A stretch of 64,000 nucleotides of DNA, from positions 3,368,208 to 3,432,207 of the forward strand of contig QRFJ01000021.1 in assembly GCA_006176705.1 (NCBI GenBank), read 5' to 3'. The translations under genes were made by a program, and so were the position numbers. How positions within the stretch are numbered: the stretch's first letter is position 1; every line of letters starts with the position of its first letter. This DNA comes from Cocos nucifera. Lineage: Eukaryota; Streptophyta; Magnoliopsida; Arecales; Arecaceae. Positions 50,101 through 61,492 of the stretch are shown here, one piece after another. The notes under the pieces were generated by a model, which worked only from the letters and a program-made list of their open reading frames with translations, had not been told where the DNA came from and did not search any database.

Positions 50101-51104
50101 GCATGCCACACGTACACATGATCTATGCTTTCGAAGGCCGCCTTCAGGTCCCTTGCGAAGGCCCCCATGCCCGTACGAGAAGGGTCTTCCTTGCTCCTGT
50201 AGTCGCTGAACTTGTAGTTCTCCCGAAAGTCGATCAGCCTGCAGGGCATCTGCTCCCCTGCCGAGGTCCGGTTCATGCCTAAGCCTTGCTGATGATCCGT
50301 GACCGGATCATCTTCGTCGTGGCAGATGGACTGCCACCCGTCGTCGATGAGCACGAACCCGGGAGGGCATCCCCCGTCGGCGAGGGCCTTCACGCCCTCC
50401 CAGACGCCCTCCGGGTGCACCTTGAGGTAGAAGGCATCCCAGGTGCACCATCCGAACCTGTCGACGATGCCTGGAGGAGTTTTGTCCTCGAGGAGGTTGA
50501 AGGTCCCGAGATGGGACCGGACGACCCGCATCGCATCCCTGACGAGGATGAAAGGGTCGTCACCCACATGCATGTACAGGGAGGTCCTGAAGATGGAGCT
50601 CCTGACTCGTGTGGAGCCGCTCTCCACGCAGATGTCCACGTAGTCCTCCTCCCCGGGCTGGAGGGAGGCCCGGAAGGGCCCCTCGATGAGGGGGAGGAGG
50701 AGGACGTAGGGCCGCCCGGCCTCGGAGCGGTCCAGGATCATCAGCTGGGTCTCGTGCTCCACGTCGCTGCCCTTGCTCCCCACCCAGTGGGTGGTCCACC
50801 ACACCTTGAACCGGAAGATGCTCATGAAGCGAATGTCGCGGAGCCTCCCAAGGGGCACCACGTGCCGGCTCCTGGAGATGCTGGACTTGAAGCCCACGAA
50901 GCATCCGCTTGTGTCGACGGCACCCTTGCGCTTGCAGACGAGGGAGGAAGGGGTGATCACGATGTTAGAGGGGATGTCGAGGAGGAAAGGGTGGCGGTCG
51001 TAGATGGCGAGATTTCGGCCCTTGAGGGAAAAAGCCGACGACCGAGTGCCGTCGTCGATCCCTGTAAGGATGTCGGCGGAGTTTTTGCTCAGGTCAGGAG
51101 CCAT
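47132..51104 (-). CDS. RFS5: Raffinose synthase (galactinol-sucrose galactosyltransferase)
   Basis: Transfers galactose from galactinol to sucrose, giving raffinose and myo-inositol; a cytosolic enzyme of the raffinose-oligosaccharide pathway linked to stress and seed desiccation. Four exons: 51104-49863, 48554-48377, 48170-47803 and 47695-47132. All introns are GT-AG, the frame is continuous and the product is 783 residues, the family's usual length. Visible motifs: FGWCTWDAFYL (217-227), IDDGWQSI (253-260), WHALSGYWGG (333-342), KVDVIH (409-414; D411 is the probable nucleophile), SMEHCNDFMF (about 453-462), GDDFWCTDPSG (474-484), ISGGPIYVSDSVG, and a C-terminal Sip1-type domain with FNCQGGGWC and APIGLVNMLN. 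The roughly 80-residue insertion typical of stachyose synthases is absent (only about 29 residues separate IDDGWQSI from RLIDFRENYKF), supporting raffinose synthase. Exon 1 is strongly GC-rich. The symbol follows similarity to Arabidopsis RFS5; strict orthology is not shown. Confidence 0.94.
48555..49862 (-). other. Intron 1 of raffinose synthase (1308 bp)
   Basis: Donor GTAAGT follows the codon for H414, and the acceptor CAG ends at 48555. It contains T-runs near 48776 and 48836 and a palindromic ACGT core CCACGTGG at about 48982-48989, a G-box-like site that could bind bZIP or bHLH factors; regulation from here is speculation. No transposon ends were seen. Confidence 0.8.
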
Positions 51105-51235
51105 GAGTGAGTGAGGTAAGAGCTAGAAATCAAGAGCTTTGAATTAAGATGGAGTCTGTGTTGCTAGCAGGAATATCGGCAAGGGATCAAAGCTAACGGT
51201 TGCGCTTGTGCAACACCTCCGGAGCTCTGCAGGTC

Positions 51236-51242
51236 TATTTAT
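51236..51242 (-). promoter_or_regulatory. Probable TATA box of raffinose synthase
   Basis: On the minus strand CATAAATAGA lies about 132-138 bases before the ATG at 51104, leaving room for a leader of about 100 bases. Confidence 0.45.
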
Positions 51243-51424
51243 GAGGAAAGTCCGGGTCCCGCCTCTTTGTGGTCTCTCTAGAGTCCTTGGAAGGAGGAGC
51301 TAGGTGCGGTTACTTTGCTGTGCCTCCTGCTTTCCTGCTTGGGTCCTCTTTCCAAATTGTTTATAGAATAAAGTGAAGCAACCGAGAATGGGACCGGAGT
51401 CGGATTACGCGCTTTAGGAATTGG

Positions 51425-51426
<2 letters not shown>

Positions 51427-51476
<50 letters not shown>
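51427..51476. repeat. (AT)25 microsatellite
   Basis: Perfect AT dinucleotide run of 50 bases, about 320 bases upstream of the raffinose synthase ATG. Likely length-variable. Confidence 0.95.
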
Positions 51477-51480
<4 letters not shown>

Positions 51481-51584
51481 TGATATCGTTGTGAGGCACC
51501 GTCCATGGTACTATCCTGGGGGGACACGTATCTTGCGGTAAGATGGTCAAAATAAACTGTCGGCGATCTCCTCACATTGGTTTT

Positions 51585-51662
51585 GGGGGTGTAAAATTAC
51601 ACCGTTTTTTTAAGACCAGGGGGGTGGGGGTGTAAAATTACACCGTTTTTTTAAGACCAGCA
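51585..51662. repeat. Short tandem duplication with a hairpin core
   Basis: GGGGGTGTAAAATTACACC plus the following CGTTTTTTTAAGACCAG is repeated twice in a row (period about 41). GGTGTAA-AA-TTACACC can fold as a hairpin in each copy. Confidence 0.8.
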
Positions 51663-53161
51663 TACATACTCGAGATTCACTTAACCCACAAGCGTGCGAA
51701 TGCCTTGCAGGGTAAAGGCTAAAGACAAGAGGAGGAATGGGAGAAGCTCCTTTCACCCCTTTTTGTTGGTGGAACATTTCGTTGTGTGCGCCGTGCTCCT
51801 TCCTTGTCCTCAAGGTCACAGTCGGTAGTTGGGTTGTTGAACGGTGGTTAGTTGTGGGTTCAATTCTTTTTCCCCCTAGCATAACCGTCCCACAACTTTA
51901 AGCGTGCCGATCGGGCCCCATCACCACGAATCACGCAGGCATGGTCTGACCACCTAAACACGCATTTCTAGATACAAGTCGTGGCCCAGTAGCTCGAAGA
52001 CATGTATCAAGCTCAAAATCACTTTTCAACTGTATGTTTAGGATAAGGTCGGTGGTCAAATGTTTTACATTGGTCCACTAAACTAGAAGCGGATGACAAG
52101 TCAAATGAAGCTATTTCCTGGATGCCCTTCCTTGACCCGGTATACCTTCTCCGTTCCTGTACCATCACTGCAAACACGTCAGGTGTTGCTTGGCATCATC
52201 TTACGGTGGCTAAAAATTGCGGCCCAATCGCCAGAGAACATGTCTCAAGCTGGATATCACATCCCGATCAACTGAACGTATCAAACATCAGAATCGCCGG
52301 TGGTTTGGTGGAGAGGGAAGCTGCATGGTCGTTTCTCCTCGTTCACCTTATCCTACGTGACTAAATTATTGAGTTCAGGGTTCTGGTTGTATCTTCCGCG
52401 CCAAAGCGAGATTCACCTCCTTTTGCGACGGTTGGGTCACAGAATGGCAGCTTTGAGAGCTGTGCGGTCAACGGAATAGTTGTAGTGCTTTGTGAGCTGT
52501 GCAAAATGCATGCGATTAAACTATTGACGTCGTGAAGGGAGATCGACCATTCTTATCATTCTTTCGTGCGATGGTTACAGCCCGAACCCTGAGTTCGACG
52601 AGATTGCGTAACGAAGAGGAACTTAGACAAAAGAATACCTCTCCTCAAGGGCAATGCATCTAATTGGTGATCAAGGCATTGTAATTACTGGAATTGTTCA
52701 ACTCATAATAAATACAGTCGAAATTTTTCCCGTGGAAGACTCTATCCAGTTTGTCCAGGTGCACTCCTCCCTGCAGGATTGTGTTGAACACCTGCCCATC
52801 GAAATCATTTGGTGTCATCCTCTTCTACGCCACCAGCTCAGCAACCCCCAACTCTAGGGAAACTTTTGACAAGTTTTATGTTTGATTCGTTTTGCATTCT
52901 TATTATTTATTTGTTTGTTTGTTTGTTTTTGAATCTAATATTTTCCTTTTACCATATGCCATGGGCTTCTAGGTCGTCACCTGAATACTCGCAAGAGATT
53001 TAAACCTTGTATCCAATCTCAAATATGAACTCAACCTATTCAAGCCTAAATATATTAGGGCCAGATTAATTATTTAATTAGCGCTAGGACTCAGCTTTCT
53101 CCATTTTCATTTACACTTGCTAAGCGCCAAATAACTCAAGATCCTATATCTATATCTATAT
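51663..53161. other. Intergenic region, no gene recognised
   Basis: Single-copy-looking sequence upstream of raffinose synthase. A diverged pair of segments (about 51965-52060 and 52205-52310) shares GTGGCCCA/GCGGCCCAAT, GACATGTATCAAGCT/AACATGTCTCAAGCT and GGTGGT words. TTTG repeats lie near 52909-52928 and ATCTAT repeats at 53141-53161. Short frames have no recognised domain. Confidence 0.5.
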
Positions 53162-53570
53162 TGTTGAATATGTCTTGAGTTTACAAGTTTGAGAAGATTA
53201 AATCCAAATTGACATAGAACGCCAATACAAATCTAAATCGAAATAGAACATTGGTTTTATATTGGCCTAACTTGATTATTGTAAAAATATTTGTTCTAAT
53301 ATAAATCAATTTACTTTATTATATATATTTCCTGTAATCCAAGAAAAAAAAGAAGAATTGAGTGTCCTGGAGATCGAGTGTATTAGGTGCGAAAGTTTGT
53401 GAGATAATCTTTACTTTGTATTTTATTTTTATTTTTTTGTTATAGTAAAACTTTTGCATTGTTTGTGCCCGTGGATGTAGGTTAATAGACCGAATTGTTC
53501 TTCTCTTCTTTTTTTAAAAAAAAAAATCTTTTTCCTCCTTGTTTCATTATTTTTCCTACTTATTGTAACA

Positions 53571-54327
53571 AATACTATCAAAGCATTGGCCTTTTCTATT
53601 GGAGTTTGATGGTCAAAATCAAGATCAACGGCAAATAAATTTGGCATCTGACACATTAGCCCTTTTGGTGAAATAAGGGCTGTAGAAGGCATTGGAAGGC
53701 AATAAAAAATTATTAAATAGCATATCCAATGGAGAACAGGGAGTTGTTGGTGAAAGCACATAATACAATATAACAATATTTGGTAGATGAGGTGTTTTGA
53801 GAAATCGTTAAAGAGAAAACAGCCGCTAGACTATAGTTAAAATCGAAGAGTAGATATGTAACTAAGACACTCACAAACATATTCTACTTGAAGCATCGAT
53901 TTTACCACCTATACATGAAAGAAAGTTCATCCATAAAACTATTTCAGATTAAATAGATATTACTATTATAATTGATGATGAAGATCAGATCCTTATTTTA
54001 TTGTGCTCACTACTATCCTCGTATGAAATCTTTAATTATTGATATCATGTCCATAGTGTAGAATCCCTTTTAGTTAGTGATGTAATATCTTACAATCTAA
54101 AAAGTTGAAGAAAACGATGTTTGGAAGTTATGAGAAGTATCAAGGAGAAGGCTTGATTGCTAGGAACTAGAAAAGAAGTTTTTAGTAGTAAGGATAAGTC
54201 TTGATTAAATCAAAACATAAAAATGTCAATTATTTTAATTATCATAATTAAGGACAAGCACATTAGAAGATTATGTCCCAAAAGAAAAAAAAGGATGAAA
54301 AGAAAGAGAGACCATCTTTAATACTAA
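53571..54327 (+). pseudogene. Copia gag remnant
   Basis: A fragment equivalent to IDDEDQALILLCSLPSSYE at about 53969-54030, then a basic region and a decayed zinc-knuckle with CPKRKK (about 54215-54290). Many stops. Confidence 0.6.
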
Positions 54328-55775
54328 TGTTATGTCCTGATCCTAGCACTCAGATTGGACACGTGATGGCCACATACTCCTTAAAATAAAGTTCTAAAGA
54401 ATAAATAAGGTCTGCCTTTTTATCAATACACAATCATATCAATCTAACTCAAACAGTAGTAAAAGCAAATTCACTAGTATTTTATTCAATATATAGAAAG
54501 ATAAATTATCTAAGGCTAATAAAAAATAAAATAAAGATTCAAAATAATTTATTTATTTAAATATAGCTAAGCAAGTAACACCTAAGACCTTATGCTCCTT
54601 ATTGATTGGTCTCAAGCCCCATGGTATCTTCTGGATCTGTAAAAAAAAGCAAAAGTAGAAGTGAGCTTTATGAGCTCAGTAAGTTATTAATATCTCAGAA
54701 AGATCAAGCATAATAATAGTTTAATAGTAATTTATAATATAATTTTTTTTAAAATATGCCATGCATATCAATAAAATCAAAAAAAAAATTCTTAATTTTT
54801 GGTGACTATTGCCACAATCAGCTCCGTGACAAGGCTCGAAAGTGACTAACTCCTGAGAAACAAGCACACGATGTATCTGCATGAGCCAGCGATCGGCTTC
54901 AATTGGATATACACACACACACACACATGCAAATACATCAGCATGTACTAGCTATCAGCCCCGACTAGCTTGGCCAGAAAAAACTAACTCTGCTATCGAT
55001 TAGCCCCAACTAACTAGATCTGAAAAAAAACTAGTTTTTGACATATGGCCAACAATCAGTTCCATTGGCTAGATCCGAATTATAATCAACTAGAGAGTTT
55101 TTCTCATAATTTCACCATAACCAAATAATCATACATATTTTATAATAATATCAAATGAAGTTTTGCACATCTCATTTTCAAAAATAAGAGAACAAAATTC
55201 ATGCAAGTATAAATATGTATAATCTTGTTTCCAAAAATCATGCAATATTAAAACAAAGAAATTATCTCATTTTAAATTTTGTAATCATGAAGGTGACATT
55301 ATGCTTGATCCATAATTTTGAATTACTTTTCATGCACAAAATACATACTTCCAAACTTTATAATTTCTAAATATTTCAATAATTTTGTATACAAAATCTA
55401 ATTTTTAAATATATGAATATATACTAAAAATTCAGAGATAATAGGAAACTTACTATCTTAGATCAATTAGATCTAAAAATTATTATTTTCAACTCACGAC
55501 TTAATCTTTAGATCTAATGCTCCTCTAGCATTGAAGGCATCTAATCAGATAATATAAAATATTTTAGCCTTTAATCGAGAAGAGATTTAGATAAAGAGAG
55601 AGAATTTCAGTCCAAACCATAGTTTGGATCAGATCATGAGGTGAATCTAAATATCTTAAATTGATCTAGATCTAATTAGATTGGAATCCTATCAATAAGA
55701 TGGTTTCATAAAAGAGCTTTTCCTGCCCCCCCCCCCCCATTTGACTGAAGGGACTTAATTGGACTGAATTTTACA
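54328..55775. mobile_element. Solo LTR (1448 bp) inside the copia
   Basis: TGTTATGTCCTGATCC...GAATTTTACA with exact duplications ACTAA at 54323-54327 and 55776-55780. It contains an (AC)n run near 54910-54926 and a 13-C run at 55726-55738. No internal coding sequence. Confidence 0.8.
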
Positions 55776-55780
55776 ACTAA

Positions 55781-57607
55781 TACTAGTGTAGTACAGAAAA
55801 TTTCGATGATGCTAAGAGTGGGGTTGTGTCTGTCTGTATTAGTAGCTTTGAAAGAGAGTATATTCGTGATTATAGTTGTTCCTTCTATATGACTCCTTAT
55901 AGAGACTGATTTTTCATCTATCAAATTAGAAAAGAAAAGATTTTATTAGGAGACAATAAATCCATTAATATGATTATTGGTATTGGATTATTCAAATTGA
56001 GATGTATGATGGTATCATGAGAATCTTAGAATTCGATATTTTTACAATTGTAAAGGAGCATTAGTTTCTTAGGAACTCTAGATTCTCAAGGACATAAGTA
56101 TGTTGGTGAGAATAATTTGCTAAAATTCTCTAAGGGAGCCCTTGTGGTGATGAAGGAAAAGTTGGTTAATGGCTTGCATCACTTATTAAATAAAATAATA
56201 ATGGGTGCCATAGTGGTTTCTTCATTATCAAAGTTGTTAAATGTGGTTGCTACTCACTTATGACATACTCTCATTTAGGGTATATGAGTGAGAGAAGAAT
56301 GATAATTTTGTTCAAAATAGACTTGCTTGATGGTATAAATATGGGAAAACTTAATTTCTATGAATATTGTGTATTTAGCAAGTAATGTATGATAAAGTTT
56401 AATATCATTATTTATAATACCAAAGGCATGTTGGATTATATTTAATTCAGACCTTTGGGTCTCTCTCCATTTGCATCAATGAGTAGACATCGTTATTTTC
56501 TGACGTTCATTAACAATTATTTTAGAAAGGTCTAAATATATTTCCTAAAGCATAAGAGTGAAATGTCTGTCAAGTTTAAATAGTTGCTAGCCTTAGTTGA
56601 GAAGCAACCCAGAAATAAGATTAAAACGATGAGAACTAATAATGGCTTGGAGCACTATTCAGATTGATTTGATGAGTTTTATATATAGGAATGAAGATAT
56701 AGTAAGACATTGCACTATATGAGAAATATTACAACAAAATAAAGTTGCAAAATAGATGAATAGAATACTTATAAAGAGAGCTTATTGTATGTTCTCAGGT
56801 GCATGCTAGACCCAGAGAACTTTCTAGGCTAAAGCAATTAATACAACATAGTACTTGATAAATCAATCTCCATCAAGTATAATTGAGTGTAAGATTCTAC
56901 ATATGTTCGTGGTCCGGTCACTCTATTAATCATTCTAGTTGACAATATTTGGTTGTCCTGCATATGTTTATGTGAATGATACCAAGGGCAAGGAGATGCA
57001 TATTTCTAAGTTATGCAGATGGGGTGAATGGATATATATAGATTATGGTGTATAGATAATTTTAGGTTATCAAAAATTATTATTAACAGAGACATACTAA
57101 TTTTAAGGAGTCTACTATGTTAAATTAGAAGAATAAATTGTTAATAGTAGTGGTATAGGCCGCAATATTAGTAAATAGATAGAGCTTGATATTGAAGCTC
57201 CGAGAAATATAGTTCAGTCTAATAAAATAGAGATATAGAGTTCTATACAGTTCTATACATAATGATGCATCGCAACAATAGCAACATGTTGCTATTGTAA
57301 GGAGAAAAGGCGGATTAGACCATCTTCATGATATATAGACTTGCTTAGCTTATGCTCTTGCAATAGCTGAAAATATTGAAGATGAGAAACTTTTCTCATA
57401 TCATGATACAATTAACAGCAATAATTTTGCAGAGTTACAACCATGAATAGGGAGATTGAGCCACTTCTAATTGACAAGTTTAATTAAGTATTGGCGGGAC
57501 TTGATTAGTATTTATAGAGATTGATTCCTTTAGGGCAAGCACGAAAAAGATGATGGGAAAGATTTCAATATATTTAACATGACAAATTTTAAACCAAGGT
57601 GGAGATT
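55781..57607 (+). pseudogene. Copia protease and integrase remnant, RT deleted
   Basis: After the solo LTR, decayed protease text (equivalent to GGVVLMGND... and RMHDG near 56000) leads into SKGALVVMKEKLVNGLHHL (about 56130-56190) and the integrase zinc region near 56220-56400. The integrase core follows (SDLW near 56450, KRAYCMFSGA near 56780, NQSPSSIIECKI near 56865). The linker before RT (LAYALAIAENIEDEKLFSYHD, about 57350-57410) is present, and NREIEPL (about 57445) is the start of the RT domain. Sequence then jumps within about 150 bases to the polypurine tract, so RT and RNase H are gone. Confidence 0.7.
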
Positions 57608-58028
57608 TATTGTATGTTTTGAGTTTATAAGTTTTAGAAGATCGAGTCCAAACTGACTTAACATACGATTTCAAGTCCAAATCAACTTAGGCCACAAATT
57701 TAATTGGCCTAACTTAATTATTGTAAGAGTACGGGGTCAAGTCTAAATCAACTTACTTCATTAATATATTTCTTGTAATTGATAAAGAAGAGCAAAATTG
57801 AATGTTCTGGAGGTCATCTATATTAGGAGACTAGAATTTATGAGATAATCTTGTACTCCATAATCTTCATTTTTTTATGGTCGTCTCTACTCATAGACAT
57901 AAGTCAACAGACCAAATCTCATAAATATTATTTGCTCTTGCTCTTCTTTTATTTTTCTCTAACTCTTTTCTTTTTTTTTTTCTTTTCATTCTCCTTTTAT
58001 TTCATTATTTTCCCTGCCTATCACAATA

Positions 58029-60094
58029 AATGTAAACAAGTACCAACACCATAATATGTTCACAAGCCGAAGCGAAATGTGGAGGTCAACTTCAAATGGG
58101 ATATAATCAAACCCTCGATCTCTTGCTGAAATGACAAGAAGTGATACAGGATGTCATATCGTTTCCACTACAGTTCAAGTGTTTTTTTTTTTTTTTTTTT
58201 TTGATGTAATTGAGTTAGAGAAGCCTAACTCAAGGAGATATATTGCATTAATATATTTAGTCATACATAATCGTATGCATGCGATTTCATAGAGAATAAG
58301 GTATTACTATTTGACTAGAACATGCGTGTTGGATGCAGATTTTCTATTTGAACTTTATGGGCTATGATTTACAGTAGGTGGGGAAATTGCTTATAAATTT
58401 TTGAACTCTTGTTCAGGTTTGAGTTTCCCGAGTCATCTTCATAGCGAGATCAATATGTCTTCGTCCAAGAAATATTTGGCACCTATTCTGGCCTCAGATT
58501 GGTTTCAATACATGATCATGATCCATTCTAATTCCCCACAAGTTGACTACAGCTCAAGATGTTGACAAGCAAATTTGCTATTTCCTTCACCCAAATCTTG
58601 CAAATAAGAAACGCATGATCAGCACTTAAACATGCAAGTTCCAACTACATACCGGAGACCAATTTAAATCAAATGAAACCTGGACTCAATTATGGTGCAT
58701 CTTAAGGTGCAGTAAATAACAACTAGGGCCTTGAGAGGTAAATCATCATGGTAAGGCAAAATAGCATCAACAAAATATTGTCAAAAGCTAGGAACGTGGC
58801 TAACAAATCCGGAAGTACTTTAACCAATTCAATAAAGCTACACCAGACTAGACCCAGGTTGGATTTCATGGTGCTCCCTTTCTAGCGGAATCTTAATTGC
58901 CGTTCCTTCTAGCATCTTCTCTTGTCCCCCACCATCTCTACCACGCCAGGTGGAATCTTGAACCTTTTTCATTGCAGTCCCAGCTGCTTCGTTCCACGGC
59001 CAACTTGCAGAACTGCAAGGTCTTTAAAGTTCCTCATATGATTGGTCTTGGTTTGGATCGATGAAACGAACGTTCGCCTCAAGCATGAACTAGTATTCTT
59101 TGATGATTGATATTAAATATATATATATATATTTTAAAAAAAAAAGATGGGAATAAAACAAATAGATTTGATTAATATAATTGTGATGCAATGTATATAT
59201 TTGTCAGCAAAAGAATTAACCAGGACGAAAAAGGAGGAACAACTCGATCGACTCCGCTGCTTTATTTACTACCAGCTCTGAATACTCGTAGCTTATATAG
59301 AGGAGTAATTTGACGCATCGGCATGCAGACGAGACTCAGGTCATTTTTTTTATGGTGATCTATCAAATGTTTAGGTCTTTGAACCCTAGCTAAGATCCTA
59401 AGAGAAGGGTACAACATATACTCTATAGAATGTGGTATCAAGGAAAACGAATGCATAACGTCGATAGAATTGTACGCTGGAGTTGTGGGATTTTTTTTTT
59501 TTTTTTTTTCTGAGTAATTAAAAAAAATAAAAGGGTGACTATTGTGTGTTAGCCACTGCAGTCACCTGTCTTTATTAAGGAGAGGAAAGTTATATGCAAG
59601 AAGAGGGCGACCTAAAATAAGCATGTTTTCTTACTTTGGATGAGCGGTAGTTATTTTCTTTTGTTTTGGGGTAAGCAGCAGGAGTTATTCTCAGCAACAA
59701 CCATATATTCATTCTCTCTTGATGATTTCTTGCCTATATAATTTCCTTCTTTGTGGTTGTTGGTAGTTACCTATATAAATAACTCTTTGTTCGTCACAAT
59801 AACTTTCTTCAGGAACTTTGGAAAACAAGTGTCGGGACAAGTAACCTACCTAGCGTAGCCTTTGAAAGTATCATGCAAAAGTTAATAGTTAATCAAACCT
59901 TATTGGGTATAGTATTTTTGACCATTATCTATAGTTGATTGATGAGTGATTAATTTCGGATGTAAATGTGCTCAAAAGTAATTCGAATCAATGTAGGTTT
60001 GAGGCTAGGAAACAATTCTGATTTTGGCCTTGCAATTACAGAATCTAATTTAAATACAAGCCAAGCCATATACAAACTTGACCACCATGCATAT
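58029..60094. other. Intergenic region, no gene recognised
   Basis: Contains T-runs at about 58182-58202 and 59490-59511, a hairpin TTGAGTTAG...CTAACTCAA near 58209-58232, and an AT run near 59117-59132. No protein motif or transposon end was identified. Confidence 0.5.
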
Positions 60095-61350
60095 TGTTGG
60101 GGATAAATCCCGCTCCTGCCGAAGCCCGGCCCGACGCTCAGCCCAATGTAACCAGTAGCCGCTGAAGAGCTTTAGCGCCAGGCGCCAGGCCGAGCCCCTA
60201 CCACGGCCGAACTGCCTAGAGGCCGAACTCCCCTGCGCCAAGGTCTCGGCCGAACTGCCTAGAGGCCGAACTCCCCTGCACCAAGGTCCGGGCCGAACTG
60301 CCTAGAGGCCGAACTCCTTCGGACCGACCCCAGGAGAGCCCATGCAGCCGAACTCCTTCGGACTTCCCACGGCCGAACTCCTTCGGACCGACTCCAGGCG
60401 AGCCCATGCAGCTTCGAACTCCTTCGGACCGAATCCCTAGGCGACCGAACTCCTCAGCGAGCCCTGGCCGAACCAACTAGCAACTGAAGTCCTTCAACTG
60501 GCCAACCGAGCTTCTTCGGGCCTCTCAGCGACGAACTCTCGGCAATCATCCCTCGGCCGAACTCTACAGATGGCCGACCCTTCAGCCAGACGAACTCTCC
60601 CCAGCTTCCCCTTCGACCGAACTCCGTTGCAAGTCCGAACTCCGTTGGATGAACCGTCGCATGGCTGCACCTCTGCAAGACCGGACGGCGCCTTCCTCTC
60701 CGTACCGGACTCCATGCGGCCCACGGCTCGCCGGTATGGCCATCCCATGATCTACCGGACGACGCCTTCCTCTCCGTACCGGACGGCGCCTTCCTCTCCG
60801 TACCGGACTCCATGCGGCCCACGGCTCGCCGGTATGGCCCCCATGATCTACCGGACGACGCCTTCCTCTCCGTACCGGACTCCATGTGGCCCACGGCTCG
60901 CCGGTATGGCCCCCACGATCTACCGGACGACGCCTTCCTCTCCGTACCGGACTCCATGTGGCCGACTGCTCGCCGGTATGGCTCCCACGACCTACCGGAC
61001 GACGCCTTCCTCTCCGTACCAAACTCCATGCTGCCCGACGACTCTCTACCAGACGGCACAGCCGTCACCCTCAACTAAGCTCCGCTATAAAAGGACCCCT
61101 CCCGACATACTAAGGCTAAGCTCTCTGAACTCTCGACTCTCTAAGCTCCCCTCCACATCTCTAAGCTCCGGAACTCATTCCGAGCACTCCATTACTGTTG
61201 GTCGGAAACTAACTTGACCGTCGGAGGGTCCTGCCGGAGCCACCACCCCACCGGCTCCGGACGGGACTTCGTTTTGCAGGTCCCCGGCGGCGACCTCAGC
61301 GGCCTCGACCCCAGCGACCTCCGGCGACGATCGGATTTCTGCATCCAACA
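60095..61350 (+). repeat. 5' LTR with internal 72-bp minisatellite
   Basis: 1256 bp. TATAAAAG at 61086-61093 is a probable promoter. GGCCGAACTGCCTAGAGGCC is repeated at about 60208, 60251 and 60293. TACCGGACTCCATG recurs at 60703, 60801, 60873 and 60945, with a variant at 61017 (period 72, one 98-base step). The other copy's LTR lacks this array, which largely accounts for the length difference (1256 against 1017). Confidence 0.85.
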
Positions 61351-61492
61351 GATTGGCGCCGTCTGTGGGAAGAAGGGCCTTGAACCTTCGAGGTTCCCTT
61401 GTTCTTAAAGGAGTGCTCGGCGACTCTTCTTTTCCGCCCCCGCTCCGGAGATCTCTCTTCTCCCTCTCCAGAATTCTTCTCTGGAAAGAGAA

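Larger units (their letters stand above)
53162..58028 (+). mobile_element. Decayed Ty1/copia element lacking RT, split by a solo LTR
   Basis: LTRs at 53162-53570 and 57608-58028 share TGTCTTGAGTTTACAAG-, GGCCTAACTTGATTATTGTA- and GAGATAATCTTTACT-like text and end in a polypyrimidine stretch. A decayed primer site (TATCAAAGC) follows the 5' LTR, and CCAAGGTGGAGA, a purine tract, precedes the 3' LTR. Gag, protease and integrase remnants are present; the RT and RNase H region is missing. No matching target duplication was found (TATAT against AATGT). Confidence 0.75.

Noticed and set aside
50286..51110. Plus-strand frame of 274 residues
   Set aside because: Shadow of the GC-rich first exon of raffinose synthase on the opposite strand.
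53157..58033. Target-site duplication for the third copia
   Set aside because: The five flanking bases do not match (TATAT and AATGT), so none is claimed.
58029..60094. Possible second host gene downstream of the third copia
   Set aside because: No splice-compatible frame with a recognisable motif on either strand.
60454..61217. Frames of over 200 residues on both strands in the LTR
   Set aside because: The 72-bp minisatellite is a multiple of three and keeps frames open; the region is an LTR.
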